Below, one piece after another: positions 6,738-16,900 of a stretch of DNA of 33,523 nt. Both the position numbers and the translations under genes were made by a program. The stretch spans positions 1-33,523 of the forward strand of contig JAVBRB010000028.1 of NCBI GenBank assembly GCA_031548515.1, written 5' to 3'. The notes under the pieces are model-generated. The model did not search any database and was not told where the DNA came from. It saw only the letters and a program-made list of their open reading frames with translations. The first letter of the stretch is position 1. The number at the start of each line of letters is the position of its first letter. Source of the DNA: UBA940 sp031548515. Its GTDB lineage: Bacteria; Bacteroidota; Bacteroidia; Bacteroidales; Rikenellaceae.

Positions 6738-9011
6738 CTATTGCGGATCTATGTTTGGGGTGACGGTCACGCGCCGGAACTGAGGGTCGGCGCGGAGAAC
6801 GTTGACAGCATTCGCGAGGGTTTCGCGGATCTCAGACATCGGCTTGTTGCGCGGTATTTTAAAGAGGTAGACGAGAGCATACTCGCCCTTGATTTTCTCG
6901 ACGACAGGGGACTGTGGCCCCAACAGACGGTCGCGGAATACCGGTCGCAGGATATCGCCGTAACGGCGTGCGGCGGCGTACAGGGTGTCGCGGTCTGGAT
7001 GGCGCAACATCACCGAAACGAGCCGCGTGTAGGGCGGATATTGGAAACTGGCGCGTTCGGCAAGCGTTTCGGCGGCCATGCCGTGGAAATCACCGGCGGC
7101 GGCTTGGTTGATTATGCGGTTGCCTGGATCGGCCGTCTGGATTACGACTTCGCCGCGTTTGTCGCGCCGTCCTGCACGTCCCGCTACCTGAGCTATCAAC
7201 TGGTAGGCGCGTTCCGAAGCACGGAAATCGGGATGGTTCAGCAGGTTGTCGGCGTTGAGGATGCCCACTAGCGAAACCCCTGCGAAGTCGAGTCCCTTTG
7301 TGACCATCTGCGTACCCACCAGAATATCGGTCGCGCCGTGCTCGAAATCGTTGATAATGCGGTTGTAGGCGGTTTCCGAACCGGCGCTGTCGCGGTCGAG
7401 CCGCGAGATGCGGGCCGCAGGGAAAAGCCGTGCGAGTTCTTCCTCTATCTTTTCGGTGCCGAAACCCTGCGTTGTGATATTCATGCTGCCACATTTAGGA
7501 CAAAGTGACGGCAGGGGCGAATGCGCACCGCAATAGTGGCAGCGGAGCGTAGAACGATGAACGGTCATCGGGATGCCGCAGTGGCTGCATTGGGGTACTG
7601 AGCCGCAGTCGGTGCATTCTATATAAGGTGCGATGCCGCGGCGGTTCTGGAACAGGATGACCTGTTCGTTACGTTGGAGTGTCTGTCCGATGCGGTCGAG
7701 CAACTCCTTGTTGAAGTGTGATTTCCGCTCGCCACGCTTTGCCGCGCGGATGGTGTCTGAGATTATGACCTCGGGTGCCGGTGCTTCGCCGAAACGCTCG
7801 GAGAGCGTGACAAGTCCGTATTTTCCGGAAACCGTATTGGCCCATGTCTCGAGCGAAGGGGTGGCGCTGGCGAGTATCACACGGGCGTTGTGCAGGCAGG
7901 CCAGCACGACTGCCGTGTCGCGGGCATTGTACCGCGGGGCGGGATCCTGCTGTTTGTAACTGCTGTCCTGCTCCTCGTCGACGACGATCAGGCCCAGGTG
8001 TTTCATCGGCAGGAAGACCGACGAGCGTACCCCAACTATAAGAGAGCCGCCTTCTGCCCGCATCAGGCGGACGTAGGCCTCGGCACGGCGGCGGTCTGCC
8101 AACCCCGAGTGGTACAGCACCACGCGGTCGCCGAAAATCCCGCGCACACGCCTCACGAACTGTGTCGAGAGCGAGATTTCTGGCAACAGCAACAATACGT
8201 CGCGCCCTTGGGCAAGGGTCTTTGCGATTGCGTGGAAACATACCTCGCTCTTTCCGCTCGACGGCACACCGAACAGAAGGGCAGTCTCCTTGTGGCGCAG
8301 CGACTCGCGCAACTGTTCCAAAGCGGCTTTCTGGGCGTATGTCAGTCTGGGCAGAGTAAATGCCTGTTCGGCATATTTCGTCCATTCCACTTCACGTTCG
8401 GTGATGGTGATAATACCTTTTTTCTGCAGTGCGGCAAGAGTGGCGGCATCGGCTTCGATCAGGCTGCGCGGAACTTCGCCGCCGAAGATACGTCCGTTGA
8501 GGCGCCCGGAAAACTCCATCAGCGCGTCGTGTTGTTTCGGAGCGCGGCGGCGGATCTTCTCGCAAATTTCATGGAGTTGCTCTTCTACGAGAATATGGCG
8601 GGAAAGCGCGACGAAGCGCACCAGCCGCGGACGGAACTCATCTCCGGCAAATTCTTCGGCCGAAAATCCCGAAGGCTTCAGCATCGAGGGCAGTGCCGCA
8701 CGCATCACCTCACCCGGCGTGCACATATAATACGCCGCCATCCACTCCCACAGTCGCATCTGCACTGCGTCCACGACCGGTTCAGGAAACAGCAGCGACA
8801 GTATGGGCTTTATGTTTTTGTAAGGGGGTTTTTGGCCGGACAGGCTGCGGACTATGCCAGTCGTGATTTTGTGCGGACCGAACTGCACCGACACGGCACA
8901 ACCCATCCTTATGGCCCCTGCCAGTTCCACACCTACCGAAAATGTGTAGCATGGTCCGGCTATGGGCAGGATTATCTCGGCATATAGCTCCGGAGTCTTT
9001 TCTGCTGCCAT
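6738..9011 (-). CDS. priA: Primosomal protein N' (PriA), replication-restart helicase
   Basis: A protein of 757 residues from the ATG at 9011, 7 bases after the upstream stop; longer starts would run into that gene. PriA recognises abandoned forks and reloads the replisome. The N-terminal DNA-binding domain is followed by Walker A GVPSSGKS (248-255), Walker B DEEQ (345-348), motif III SATPS, and a zinc-binding insertion with eight cysteines (466, 469, 475, 478, 491, 494, 504, 507). Motifs V and VI are GTQMVTKGLDF and QVAGRAGR. Walker A has P and S where many relatives have T, and motif II is DEEQ where E. coli and B. subtilis PriA have DEEH. The gene lies downstream of the DUF2007 gene in an apparent two-gene operon. 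Its end abuts the structured element at 6449-6725, whose right-hand palindrome may help end transcription. Confidence 0.95.
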   Translation of the reverse strand: MAAEKTPELYAEIILPIAGPCYTFSVGVELAGAIRMGCAVSVQFGPHKITTGIVRSLSGQKPPYKNIKPILSLLFPEPVVDAVQMRLWEWMAAYYMCTPGEVMRAALPSMLKPSGFSAEEFAGDEFRPRLVRFVALSRHILVEEQLHEICEKIRRRAPKQHDALMEFSGRLNGRIFGGEVPRSLIEADAATLAALQKKGIITITEREVEWTKYAEQAFTLPRLTYAQKAALEQLRESLRHKETALLFGVPSSGKSEVCFHAIAKTLAQGRDVLLLLPEISLSTQFVRRVRGIFGDRVVLYHSGLADRRRAEAYVRLMRAEGGSLIVGVRSSVFLPMKHLGLIVVDEEQDSSYKQQDPAPRYNARDTAVVLACLHNARVILASATPSLETWANTVSGKYGLVTLSERFGEAPAPEVIISDTIRAAKRGERKSHFNKELLDRIGQTLQRNEQVILFQNRRGIAPYIECTDCGSVPQCSHCGIPMTVHRSTLRCHYCGAHSPLPSLCPKCGSMNITTQGFGTEKIEEELARLFPAARISRLDRDSAGSETAYNRIINDFEHGATDILVGTQMVTKGLDFAGVSLVGILNADNLLNHPDFRASERAYQLIAQVAGRAGRRDKRGEVVIQTADPGNRIINQAAAGDFHGMAAETLAERASFQYPPYTRLVSVMLRHPDRDTLYAAARRYGDILRPVFRDRLLGPQSPVVEKIKGEYALVYLFKIPRNKPMSEIRETLANAVNVLRADPQFRRVTVTPNIDPQ

Positions 9012-9018
9012 CCGTCGG

Positions 9019-9252
9019 TTATTCGTCTTTGCTGATCTTTGCCCGCAGGAATTCTTCTGCACGCGGAACATCCTCCGTGCGGACAACCAGTTTGATGCCG
9101 ACGCTGTCGTTGAGCATCGTCAGCACGGTAGAGGTCACATCGTTTTTGATGAAATTATCAATCCCGGCCGAGTCTAGCAGCGAAGAATAAATCGCCGCCT
9201 CGCCTGCCGTATTGAAGGTCATCAGTACCGTAAATTCCTGTTCCTGTTTCAT
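9019..9252 (-). CDS. DUF2007 putative signal-transducing protein
   Basis: A small soluble protein of 77 residues from the ATG at 9252 (another ATG lies 18 bases upstream). The pattern TFNTAGEAAIYSSLLDSAGI followed by GIKLVVRTEDVPRAEEFL matches the DUF2007 / PII-like ferredoxin-fold family, which is annotated as 'putative signal transducing protein' from limited evidence. No catalytic residues are apparent. The stop lies 7 bases before priA, so the two are probably cotranscribed. A 147-base gap separates it from the divergent dnaE. Confidence 0.78.
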   Translation of the reverse strand: MKQEQEFTVLMTFNTAGEAAIYSSLLDSAGIDNFIKNDVTSTVLTMLNDSVGIKLVVRTEDVPRAEEFLRAKISKDE

Positions 9253-9353
9253 AATCGCACGATGTTTCAAAAGTTAACATTTGTAATGTAAAGGTAACGA
9301 AATTTTGTTAAAAACTTTATCTCCCGAAGGCATTAAATACCGTACCTTTTAAG

Positions 9354-9361
9354 TAAATTTG
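9354..9361 (+). promoter_or_regulatory. dnaE: Likely dnaE promoter -7 element (TAAATTTG)
   Basis: TAAATTTG matches TAnnTTTG and lies 38 bases before the dnaE ATG, in the divergent gap. No TTTG sits at the -33 position. Between the box and the start codon, a small inverted repeat (ACCCCC, 9373-9378, with GGGGGT, 9385-9390) would form a hairpin in the leader just upstream of the start. Confidence 0.45.
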
Positions 9362-9399
9362 TTGTCCCTGTTACCCCCTGGTAAGGGGGTTAAAAACCA

Positions 9400-12300
9400 A
9401 TGCCGATGCCTGATTTCGTTCATCTGCACGTACATACGCAATATTCCATCCTCGACGGAGCTTCCGATATCCGGAAACTTATCCGCCGGGCCAAGGATCT
9501 TGGCATGCCGGCCGTCGCCATCACAGATCATGGCAATATGTACGGCGTGAAGGAGTTCCACGATGTTGCGACCAAAGAAGGAGTCAAACCGATCATCGGA
9601 TGCGAGGTCTACGTGGTGAGGAACCGTTTCGATAACGACAAGGACGAAAAAGCCGGCGATCACCTCATACTGCTGGCCAAAAACCACAAAGGCTACCAGA
9701 ATCTCTGCAAGATAGTAAGCTACTCGTGGACCGAAGGGTTCTACTATAAGCCGCGTATCGACAAGTCGCTGTTGCGCGAGTACGGCTCCGACCTGATATG
9801 CTGTTCGGCATGCCTCGGGGGCGAAGTACCGCAGGCCATAATGCGCAACGACATAAAGGCCGCGGAAGAGGCCATATTGGAGTTCAAGAGCATGTTCGGG
9901 AACGACTATTACCTGGAAATGCAGCTACATCCGACTGGCGACGAACGCGACCGCAATGTCTACGACAACCAGGTCCGGGTCAACAAGATCATTGTCGAAC
10001 TTGCGGAGAAACACGGCCTGAAGTACATTTGTTCCAACGACGTCCATTTCATTATGGCCGAAGACGCCGAGGCGCACGACCACCTCATCTGCCTCAACAC
10101 TGGACGTGACCTCGACGATCCGAACCGCATGAAATATACGTTCCAGGAGTACCTGAAAACGGCCGACGAAATGGCCGCTCTCTTCCCGGAGCATCCCGAA
10201 GCCTTGGCGACCACGTTGGAGATAGCTGACAAGATCGAGGCTTATTCGCTGAAGCATGATCCGCTGATGCCTGACTTTCCTCCTCCTCCAGGTTTCGAGA
10301 TACATTTCGAAGATATGCGGACATCGTTCGCCGGGGCAGTGAAAAGCGAAGAGCAGAAAGCCAGGATCATGGCCACGCAGTCGCAGGAGGAGATCGAGGT
10401 GTTGGCGAAGGATGAAGGTTTGGAAGGCAAATTAATGGTGGCCAAGCAGTTCCGTTACATGGTCTACCTCGCCAGGAAAGGAGCGAAGGAACGTTACGGC
10501 GAGGAACTGTCCGACGAGATAGAGCGGCGCCTGAAATATGAACTCGACACTATCGAGTGGATGGGATTTCCGGGCTACTTCCTGATCGTGTGGGATTTCA
10601 TACGCGCCGCCCGTGAAATGGGGGTGTCGGTGGGACCGGGACGCGGTTCGGCGGCTGGCTCGGTCGTCGCCTATGCGCTGCGCATCACCAATATAGATCC
10701 TCTGCAGTATGACCTGCTGTTCGAGCGTTTCCTCAACCCCGACCGCATTTCGTTGCCCGATGTCGATATCGACTTCGATGAGGACGGCCGCGCCGACGTG
10801 CTGAATTATGTGACAGAAAAATATGGTAAGAAGCGGGTCGCCCAGATAGTGACTTTCGGTACGATGGCCCCTAAAATGGCTATAAAGGACGTTGCGCGCG
10901 TGCAGAAACTGCCGCTTCAGGAGAGCGACCGCCTCACCAAACTGGTGCCCGACCGCCTGACTCCGAAGAAAGGGCAGACGCCTTTCGAGTTCGTCTACGA
11001 AGTTTCTCCCGAGATGCGCGCCGAGAAGGAGTCGCCCAACCAGACGGTCCGTAAAACACTGGAGTACGCCGAAAAACTGGAAGGTTCGGTGCGCCAGGTC
11101 GGAGTGCATGCCTGCGGCGTTATCATCGGCAAGGACGATCTGGAGCTTTACGTCCCCATCGCCACAGCGCGCGACAAGGATGCGAAGGGATCGAAAGAGA
11201 AGCCCAAATCGAAAGATGAGCGCGATGAAGACCTGAAAAATGTGGTGCAGTTCGAAGGGACGCAGGTCGAAAGCGTCGGCCTTATCAAGATGGACTTCCT
11301 GGGGCTGCGCACCTTATCTATCATAAAGGACGCGCTGAAGAACGTGGAATATGTCCACGGGCTGAAGATCGACATCGATGCAGTGGGGTTGGATGATCCT
11401 GAAACATATCAACTTTTCAGCCGCGGCGAAACGCACGGACTGTTCCAGTTCGAATCGGCGGGGATGCGCAAACATCTCAAAAACCTGAAACCCACGCGTT
11501 TCGAAGACCTCATCGCGATGAACGCCCTCTATCGTCCGGGTCCGATGGACTATATCCCTTCGTTCATCAAGCGCAAGAACGGCGACGAACCAGTGGAGTA
11601 TGAGATCGCCGAGATGGAGGAATACCTGAACGATACTTACGGTATCACGGTCTACCAGGAACAGGTGATGCTTCTGTCCCAGAAACTCGCCGGGTTTACC
11701 GGCGGGCAAGCCGATACTCTCCGCAAGGCAATGGGCAAGAAGCAGAAAGATGTGTTGGACAAGATGAAGCCCGACTTCATCGCCGGTGCCGCGAAGAACG
11801 GTCACGATCCCAAGATCGTCGAGAAGATATGGGGCGACTGGGAGGCTTTCGCATCGTATGCGTTCAATAAATCGCACTCGACGTGTTACGCCTACGTGGC
11901 CTATCAGACCGGCTGGCTCAAGGCGCACTACCCGTCGGAGTTCATGGCGGCACTGCTGAGTCGCAACCTGTCGGATATCAAGAATATCACGCTCTATATG
12001 CAGGAGTGTAAACGCATGGGGATGAATGTGCTGGGGCCTGATGTCAACGAAAGCTACCATATGTTCTCTTCGGACAAGGAGGGCAACGTGCGTTTCGGAC
12101 TGGGGGGCATCAAAGGAGTGGGCGAGGCCGCCGTTAAGTCGATCATCGAGGAGCGGCGGGCGAACGGTAAATATAAAGACGTATACGATTTCATGGAGCG
12201 TATAAATTTCCAGTCGGTCAATAAAAAGACGCTGGAAGGTCTGGCTGTCGCGGGTGCGCTCGATGCCGTATCGGGTTTCCACCGCAGCAAGTTTTTCGCC

Positions 12301-13107
12301 ACGGATTCAGCCGACGGGAGTGGAATATTTCTCGAGCAACTGATGCGCTACGGTTCGAAGGTGCAGAATGAAAAATCCAACGCACAGCAGAGCCTGTTCG
12401 GAACGGGAGCGCAGGAAGCCGCTATACAGCGTCCGCTGCTGCCCGTTTTTCCCGACTGGTCGCAGCTCGAAACGCTGAACCGCGAGCGCGAGGCTATCGG
12501 GATTTACCTCTCGTCGCATCCGCTCGACAAGTACCAGGTCGTGATCAAGCACCTGTGCAACATGACGCTGCAGGATCTGGAAAATCCAGCCGGGAGGGGC
12601 AATCAGGATTTCACAGTCGCCGGAATGGTGACCGGCGTGCAGAACCTCATGTCACAGAAGGGCAAGCCATACGGCCGCATCAAAGTCGAGGATTATGATG
12701 GCAACACCCATGAATTCACCATGTTCGACAAAGATTACGAGAAGTACCGCATCTTCTTTTTTACGGACTATTTTCTGTTCATCCGCGGCCGTGTGCAGCC
12801 CAAAATGTATAACAAGGACGAATACGAGGCGCGCATCGCTTCGATAGTGCAATTAGGTGACGTAGAGAAAGATTTTTTAAAGGAAATTTGTGTTACGGTG
12901 CCACTCGACACTGTCGATGGCCCGTTTGTTGCATCTCTCGATCAAGCGGCCCGGGAGTGTGAAGGCGGATTGAAGCTCAGTATGAGAATAGTCGACCGCA
13001 AGGGAAATATATCGGTGAGAATGTATTCGCGCAAATACAAGGTCGGCCTGGCGTCCGGATTTACCGATTTTCTCGATGATAATGAACTGAGATACACTAT
13101 ACAATAA
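9400..13107 (+). CDS. dnaE: DNA polymerase III alpha subunit
   Basis: A protein of 1235 residues, full length for a DnaE1-type replicative polymerase. The start is ATG 9400 or, two codons later, ATG 9406. Domains in order: N-terminal PHP domain with HLHVHT (8-12) and later TDHGNMYG; polymerase core with GPGRGSAAGS and the catalytic PDVDIDFDEDG block, where Asp456 and Asp458 match the E. coli D401/D403 pair; and the third acidic residue Asp632 in MDFLGL. A lysine/glutamate/aspartate-rich insertion just before it (about residues 590-615) looks lineage specific. The fingers segment is LYRPGPMDYIPSF, followed by a helix-hairpin-helix region and a C-terminal OB fold (DFTVAGMVTG). It is the main chromosomal replicase. 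trxA follows 41 bases downstream. Confidence 0.97.
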   Translation: MPMPDFVHLHVHTQYSILDGASDIRKLIRRAKDLGMPAVAITDHGNMYGVKEFHDVATKEGVKPIIGCEVYVVRNRFDNDKDEKAGDHLILLAKNHKGYQNLCKIVSYSWTEGFYYKPRIDKSLLREYGSDLICCSACLGGEVPQAIMRNDIKAAEEAILEFKSMFGNDYYLEMQLHPTGDERDRNVYDNQVRVNKIIVELAEKHGLKYICSNDVHFIMAEDAEAHDHLICLNTGRDLDDPNRMKYTFQEYLKTADEMAALFPEHPEALATTLEIADKIEAYSLKHDPLMPDFPPPPGFEIHFEDMRTSFAGAVKSEEQKARIMATQSQEEIEVLAKDEGLEGKLMVAKQFRYMVYLARKGAKERYGEELSDEIERRLKYELDTIEWMGFPGYFLIVWDFIRAAREMGVSVGPGRGSAAGSVVAYALRITNIDPLQYDLLFERFLNPDRISLPDVDIDFDEDGRADVLNYVTEKYGKKRVAQIVTFGTMAPKMAIKDVARVQKLPLQESDRLTKLVPDRLTPKKGQTPFEFVYEVSPEMRAEKESPNQTVRKTLEYAEKLEGSVRQVGVHACGVIIGKDDLELYVPIATARDKDAKGSKEKPKSKDERDEDLKNVVQFEGTQVESVGLIKMDFLGLRTLSIIKDALKNVEYVHGLKIDIDAVGLDDPETYQLFSRGETHGLFQFESAGMRKHLKNLKPTRFEDLIAMNALYRPGPMDYIPSFIKRKNGDEPVEYEIAEMEEYLNDTYGITVYQEQVMLLSQKLAGFTGGQADTLRKAMGKKQKDVLDKMKPDFIAGAAKNGHDPKIVEKIWGDWEAFASYAFNKSHSTCYAYVAYQTGWLKAHYPSEFMAALLSRNLSDIKNITLYMQECKRMGMNVLGPDVNESYHMFSSDKEGNVRFGLGGIKGVGEAAVKSIIEERRANGKYKDVYDFMERINFQSVNKKTLEGLAVAGALDAVSGFHRSKFFATDSADGSGIFLEQLMRYGSKVQNEKSNAQQSLFGTGAQEAAIQRPLLPVFPDWSQLETLNREREAIGIYLSSHPLDKYQVVIKHLCNMTLQDLENPAGRGNQDFTVAGMVTGVQNLMSQKGKPYGRIKVEDYDGNTHEFTMFDKDYEKYRIFFFTDYFLFIRGRVQPKMYNKDEYEARIASIVQLGDVEKDFLKEICVTVPLDTVDGPFVASLDQAARECEGGLKLSMRIVDRKGNISVRMYSRKYKVGLASGFTDFLDDNELRYTIQ

Positions 13108-13148
13108 CCTTTGAAACATCACAAATACTAATATAACGTACGAATTTT

Positions 13149-13463
13149 ATGGCTTTGGAAATTACAAGCGCCAATTTTCAGCAACTTCTGGAGAGCGGCA
13201 AACCACTCGTGGTCGATTTTTGGGCGGAATGGTGCGGACCGTGCCGTATGATCGCCCCTATTGTCGGAGAACTGGCGGAAGAATACAAGGATCGAATTAA
13301 CGTGGGCAAATGCAATGTCGATACCGATAACGACTTGCCTGTGAAATATTCTATCCGCAATATTCCGACCATCCTCTTCTTCAAGAACGGGGAATTGGCA
13401 GAACGCCATGTGGGCGCACTAAGTAAGTCGGATCTTCAGGCTAAACTCGAAAAACTGCTTTAA
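13149..13463 (+). CDS. trxA: Thioredoxin
   Basis: A protein of 104 residues with a complete thioredoxin fold: strand PLVVDFWAEW, active site W28-C-G-P-C32, and the cis-proline loop RNIPTILFF followed by KNGE. Length and motifs match cytosolic TrxA, the general protein disulfide reductase that also feeds ribonucleotide reductase. There is no signal peptide. It lies 41 bases after dnaE on the same strand and could be cotranscribed with it; I see no terminator between the two. Confidence 0.95.
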   Translation: MALEITSANFQQLLESGKPLVVDFWAEWCGPCRMIAPIVGELAEEYKDRINVGKCNVDTDNDLPVKYSIRNIPTILFFKNGELAERHVGALSKSDLQAKLEKLL

Positions 13464-13614
13464 GAAGAGCACATCTTGCCATATGGCGGCAGGAAATTAC
13501 GTTCCCGGACAGTTCGGGAATCTTCGCCTGCTTTATGAAATTTTAAGAAATAAGGGGGGAAGCCTTTTTTACACCGATGAAAAGCATGGTGCAGGATGAA
13601 TAAATATTAACAAA
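13464..13614. other. Non-coding gap after trxA with weak hairpins
   Basis: No credible gene is present. Small inverted repeats occur (GCCATATGGC near 13480; TTCCCG 13502-13507 with CGGGAA 13515-13520), and GCAGG/CCTGC arms flank the latter. Together they could form a weak trxA terminator, but no T-run follows directly. The region then becomes AT-rich and leads into the promoter at 13615. Confidence 0.4.
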
Positions 13615-13645
13615 TTTGACGTTTTAAGAAAATTTTATATATTTG
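13615..13645 (+). promoter_or_regulatory. Near-consensus Bacteroidota promoter (TTTG-N19-TATATTTG)
   Basis: TTTG (13615-13618) and TATATTTG (13638-13645) are separated by 19 bases, matching the -33/-7 consensus of the Bacteroidota primary sigma factor. This is the best promoter match in the window. Transcription should start near 13652, about 278 bases before the ATG of the large lipoprotein gene, which creates an unusually long leader. Confidence 0.75.
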
Positions 13646-13651
13646 AAGTAC

Positions 13652-13929
13652 GTTTTTGGGAGAAATCCTAAGCAGATCTTTTTCAAAAGGGGTGGTTTCG
13701 TAAGAATAGGAAAAAGGAAATAACGACAGGCCAAGGGGATGGAAAAAGTCCCCGCCTCCATATAGCCTGTTTCTCAGGCGAGGCTATATGATAAAGGTGC
13801 AGCAACACCACGACAGGGACTATTGTGTCCTTGGACGGTGTTGCTGCACCTTTTGTTTATGCCTGAGGGAGGCAAAATTAACAGAAAAAAAAGAGATACA
13901 AAATAACGTTCATTCTAAAACATTATCGT
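13652..13929 (+). promoter_or_regulatory. Long structured 5' leader, candidate attenuator or riboswitch
   Basis: About 278 bases lie between the inferred transcription start and the ATG at 13930, with no credible ORF. In order: a small stem GGGGA/TCCCC (13735-13739 with 13749-13753); a perfect 9-base stem CATATAGCC/GGCTATATG (13759-13767 with 13782-13790); and a perfect 17-base stem (13793-13809 with 13837-13853). The loop of the 9-base hairpin contains CTCAGGC (13773-13779), complementary to GCCTGAG (13861-13867) beyond the big hairpin, giving a possible pseudoknot. CAGGC can instead pair locally with GCCTG (13765-13769). Such mutually exclusive pairings are typical of switches. It matches no riboswitch class I recognise. 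No second promoter is visible downstream, so the operon must be read through this leader. Confidence 0.55.
13793..13857 (+). terminator. Terminator-like hairpin inside the leader
   Basis: Arms of 17 bases (starting AAAGGTGCAGC) pair perfectly around a 27-base loop, followed by TTTTGTTT. The loop has its own short stem (AGGGAC with GTCCTT, one wobble). It lies about 80 bases before the start codon and well after the promoter. It could therefore act as an attenuator, or as the 3' end of a roughly 200-nt small RNA. Confidence 0.55.
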
Positions 13930-16900
13930 ATGAAAAACAGTTGTCTGGTTACAAGAAGATTATGGGCCCTCACCGCCGCCATTCTGCTGGCGTGGGGACT
14001 TACGGGATGCGACGAGAAAGAGCCGGAAATTCCCACCCAGCCTTATCTCAACATTATTTACGGAGACGAGATCAACAATAACCTTACCATTCCCGTTCCG
14101 GAGACCGGCGGCGAATATCAGATTGTGGTGCAGTCTTCGCGCAACTGGAAAATGCAGGACGTTTCTGCAAACTGGATCCATGTCAATCCCACGGAAGGAG
14201 ATAAGGACAAGGATACCGGGGTGGATATCGCGGTCGATGCAAATCCCGATCCCGCTGCAGGAAGGAGTGTCACGCTGATATTCACAACAACCGACGGTGC
14301 CAACCAAAGGAAAGTAGTTGTCAACCAAGGTATGGGCGGCGGCGATATCTATTTCGAGGATGCCGGCACTGCGGTTTCTAAAGACGAATCGGGCTACTGG
14401 CCTTACGTTACCGACTTCACAGGTTGGACCAGGCAGGGTTCGGTTGACCAGAGCGCTGTGACCTACACGGGTAAAGCCAGCGTACGCAATTCCGGAGCCA
14501 ATTGGGAACCTGCCTCTACGGAAAAACTTGCCCCTTATGTATTTTTGGGAGCCAATGCCAGTTCCGGACAGCCGTTTGAAATAAACGGCATCAGTACCGG
14601 CGGCGCTACCAAATTTATCTTCACATGGGTTATGCAGGATACCCAGAGCGGATCCGTTACTCCGCCTGTCATGACTCCTATTTCTACCACTTCAGTCAAA
14701 CTTCAGGTAGGTTTCAATGGGACCGATTACGCCGATGTTGCCTATACTGTGGGCGAAGTTATCGGCAATGGCTGGACCAACGTTAAGGCCGAGTTCAGTG
14801 TGCCGTCCGGAACGGATAAACTTTATATGGTATTCGGCAGTTACAGTACGGGCGAAGGTCTGCGTATGGATGACTTTACGCTGACCGCAGGCGGCGACGG
14901 CGCACTCATCAATCCGGGCGGCGGTCCCGGTCCGGAGCCGGAAGGCGATCCCCTTACCATTGCGGAGGTACGCGCGCTTTATACGGGTACGGACTATACT
15001 TTTACCGAAGACAAATACACACAGGGCAGCGTTATCGTCGACTTCGACCAGAATAATGTCGCTTCGCTCAAGAACATGATGATTTCCGACGGCGTGAGCG
15101 GTATTACCGTGCGCCTTACAGCTGACGTCGTGCCTGCGGACTATCCTGTTAACACCGAGGTCTATGTAAATCTTAGAGGCCTTACCCTTACTGCATACCA
15201 GGGATTGGTACAGTTGAACAATGTGCCGAACGCGAATGTGGTGAAGACCGGCCAGACCAAGTCGATCACTCCGTCGGAGATCACTGCGGCACAGTTTAAT
15301 TCGGGTGCCTACCAGAGCATGCTGGTCAAAATATCGAATGTGCAGTTCGTTTCGACCGCACTGGGCAAAAATATGAACGACGACAGCTTTAAGATCACTC
15401 CTACCAGCAGCACGTCTGCTACGACTGTGGGGATGGAAAGCAACACCGCCGATAATTTCCCGGTTTATATGTCGTACTATGCGAAATTCAAAGCAACCCC
15501 GGTTCCCGATAAGAGCGGTTATATAATCGGAGTCGGTTCGATTGCAGGCGCTACGCCGGTCAACCAGTTGATGCCGCGCAGTACGGCTGATTTCTCCGGC
15601 CTCACAGCGGCCCGTTTCGGGGGAGATGCCAAATACCTTAACGTCACACCGGCAGGGCCTGTTACGGTTCCTTCTACGGGAGGAGTGCAGACCGTGAACG
15701 TTGCGGCCAACGTCGCATGGACCGCCGCTGTCGTGAACGGAAATACAGCTACGCTCACGGCAGGCCCGACGCCAGCTTTCGGTTCCGACAACCAAGCGGT
15801 ATCTCTGACGTTTGCCGAAAATACCGAAGCTGCCGCCAAAACCCTGACACTGCGCATATCCACGATGGATACCGGCGTTACGACACAAACCTATGATATC
15901 GTTTTCAATCAGGTAGCTGCAGGTGCCGGAGAAACGCTTGTCGATAAGATCGCAGGCCTTACCGCCGGCACATACTATATGGCTGCCCAAAAAGAAGCGG
16001 GAAATACATACGAACTGTGGACAGGTGCCCTTTCGGGAACAACCAGTGTATACTGTGCGACCAACAGCTACACTTATTCGGGAGGAGTCCTTACTCCGGT
16101 TGCCGCGGATGGGGCGAATGTTATGGAACTGGTTTCGGCGGGCGCTGCTAACACCTATTATATCAAGTATGGCGAGCAGTACCTCAACAATACCAGCAAT
16201 TCTTCGAACCATAAGCTGGCATGGTCGGCTACTCCTGTCGCCTGGGTGTTTGGGGATGCTTCTACGGCGGGTGTAAATCCGGTTTGCAATGGCGGCTACC
16301 TTTCGACTTCGACGTCGGCCTCATCGAATTACATTCGCTGCTTTGTAAATACGACTTCGCCCGGAACTCCTCCGATTTCCGCTGCGACCGGCGTGTTCTT
16401 CTTCAAGGCTGCGGCTCCCGCGCCTGCTTTCGGTGTCAGCACGACGTCGCCCGTAGCGGTTACCGCGGCAGGTGGAGCACAGACTGTTAATGTGACGGGC
16501 AATGTCGATTGGACGGCGGAAGTAGTGGCAGGCAACACCGCCACACTTTCGGCACAGCCTGCGCCTGCGAGCGGTACCGGTGCAGGGACCGTCACTTTCA
16601 CGATCGCCGCCAACACAGAGCAGACTGCGAAGAGCGTGACCATCCGCGTCTCCACCACGGATGCCGCTATCGCGACCAAGACCTACGATATCGTCTTTAA
16701 CCAGGCGGCAGCAGCAGCCGCCAAGACCTTCGGTGTCAGCACGGCGTCGCCCGTTGCAGTTACTGCGGCAGGTGGAGCACAGACTGTTAATGTGACGGGC
16801 AATGTCGATTGGATGGCGGAAGTAGTGGCAGGCAACACCGCCCCACTTTCGGCACAGCCTGCTCCTGCAAGCGGTACCGGTGCAGGGACCGTCTCCTTCA

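Noticed and set aside
7890..8987. 365-codon ORF antisense to priA
   Set aside because: The opposite strand encodes full PriA motifs; this frame is rich in His, Arg and Gln with no domain.
13561..13600. GGGGGGAAGCCTTTTTT read as a trxA terminator
   Set aside because: The possible stem is only about four pairs long; too weak to call.
13741..13830. RNase P RNA-like words: GGAAAAAGTCC...CTCCATA, and later CCACGACAG
   Set aside because: These resemble the start and end consensus of type A RNase P, but the total transcript (about 200 bases to the hairpin) is too short, the order and spacing are wrong, and the ACAGAA / CCCGGCTTA core is missing.
13788..14081. 97-codon ORF overlapping the head of the large lipoprotein gene
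   Set aside because: Its first part is the palindromic leader hairpin read as codons and its second part is a shadow of the lipoprotein in another frame; cysteine-rich and low-complexity, with no family resemblance.
14692..16212. 506-codon ORF antisense to the BACON/DUF5689 lipoprotein
   Set aside because: Long antisense frames arise from codon bias in repetitive GC-rich genes. The sense strand carries a signal peptide and recognisable domains; the antisense product has none.
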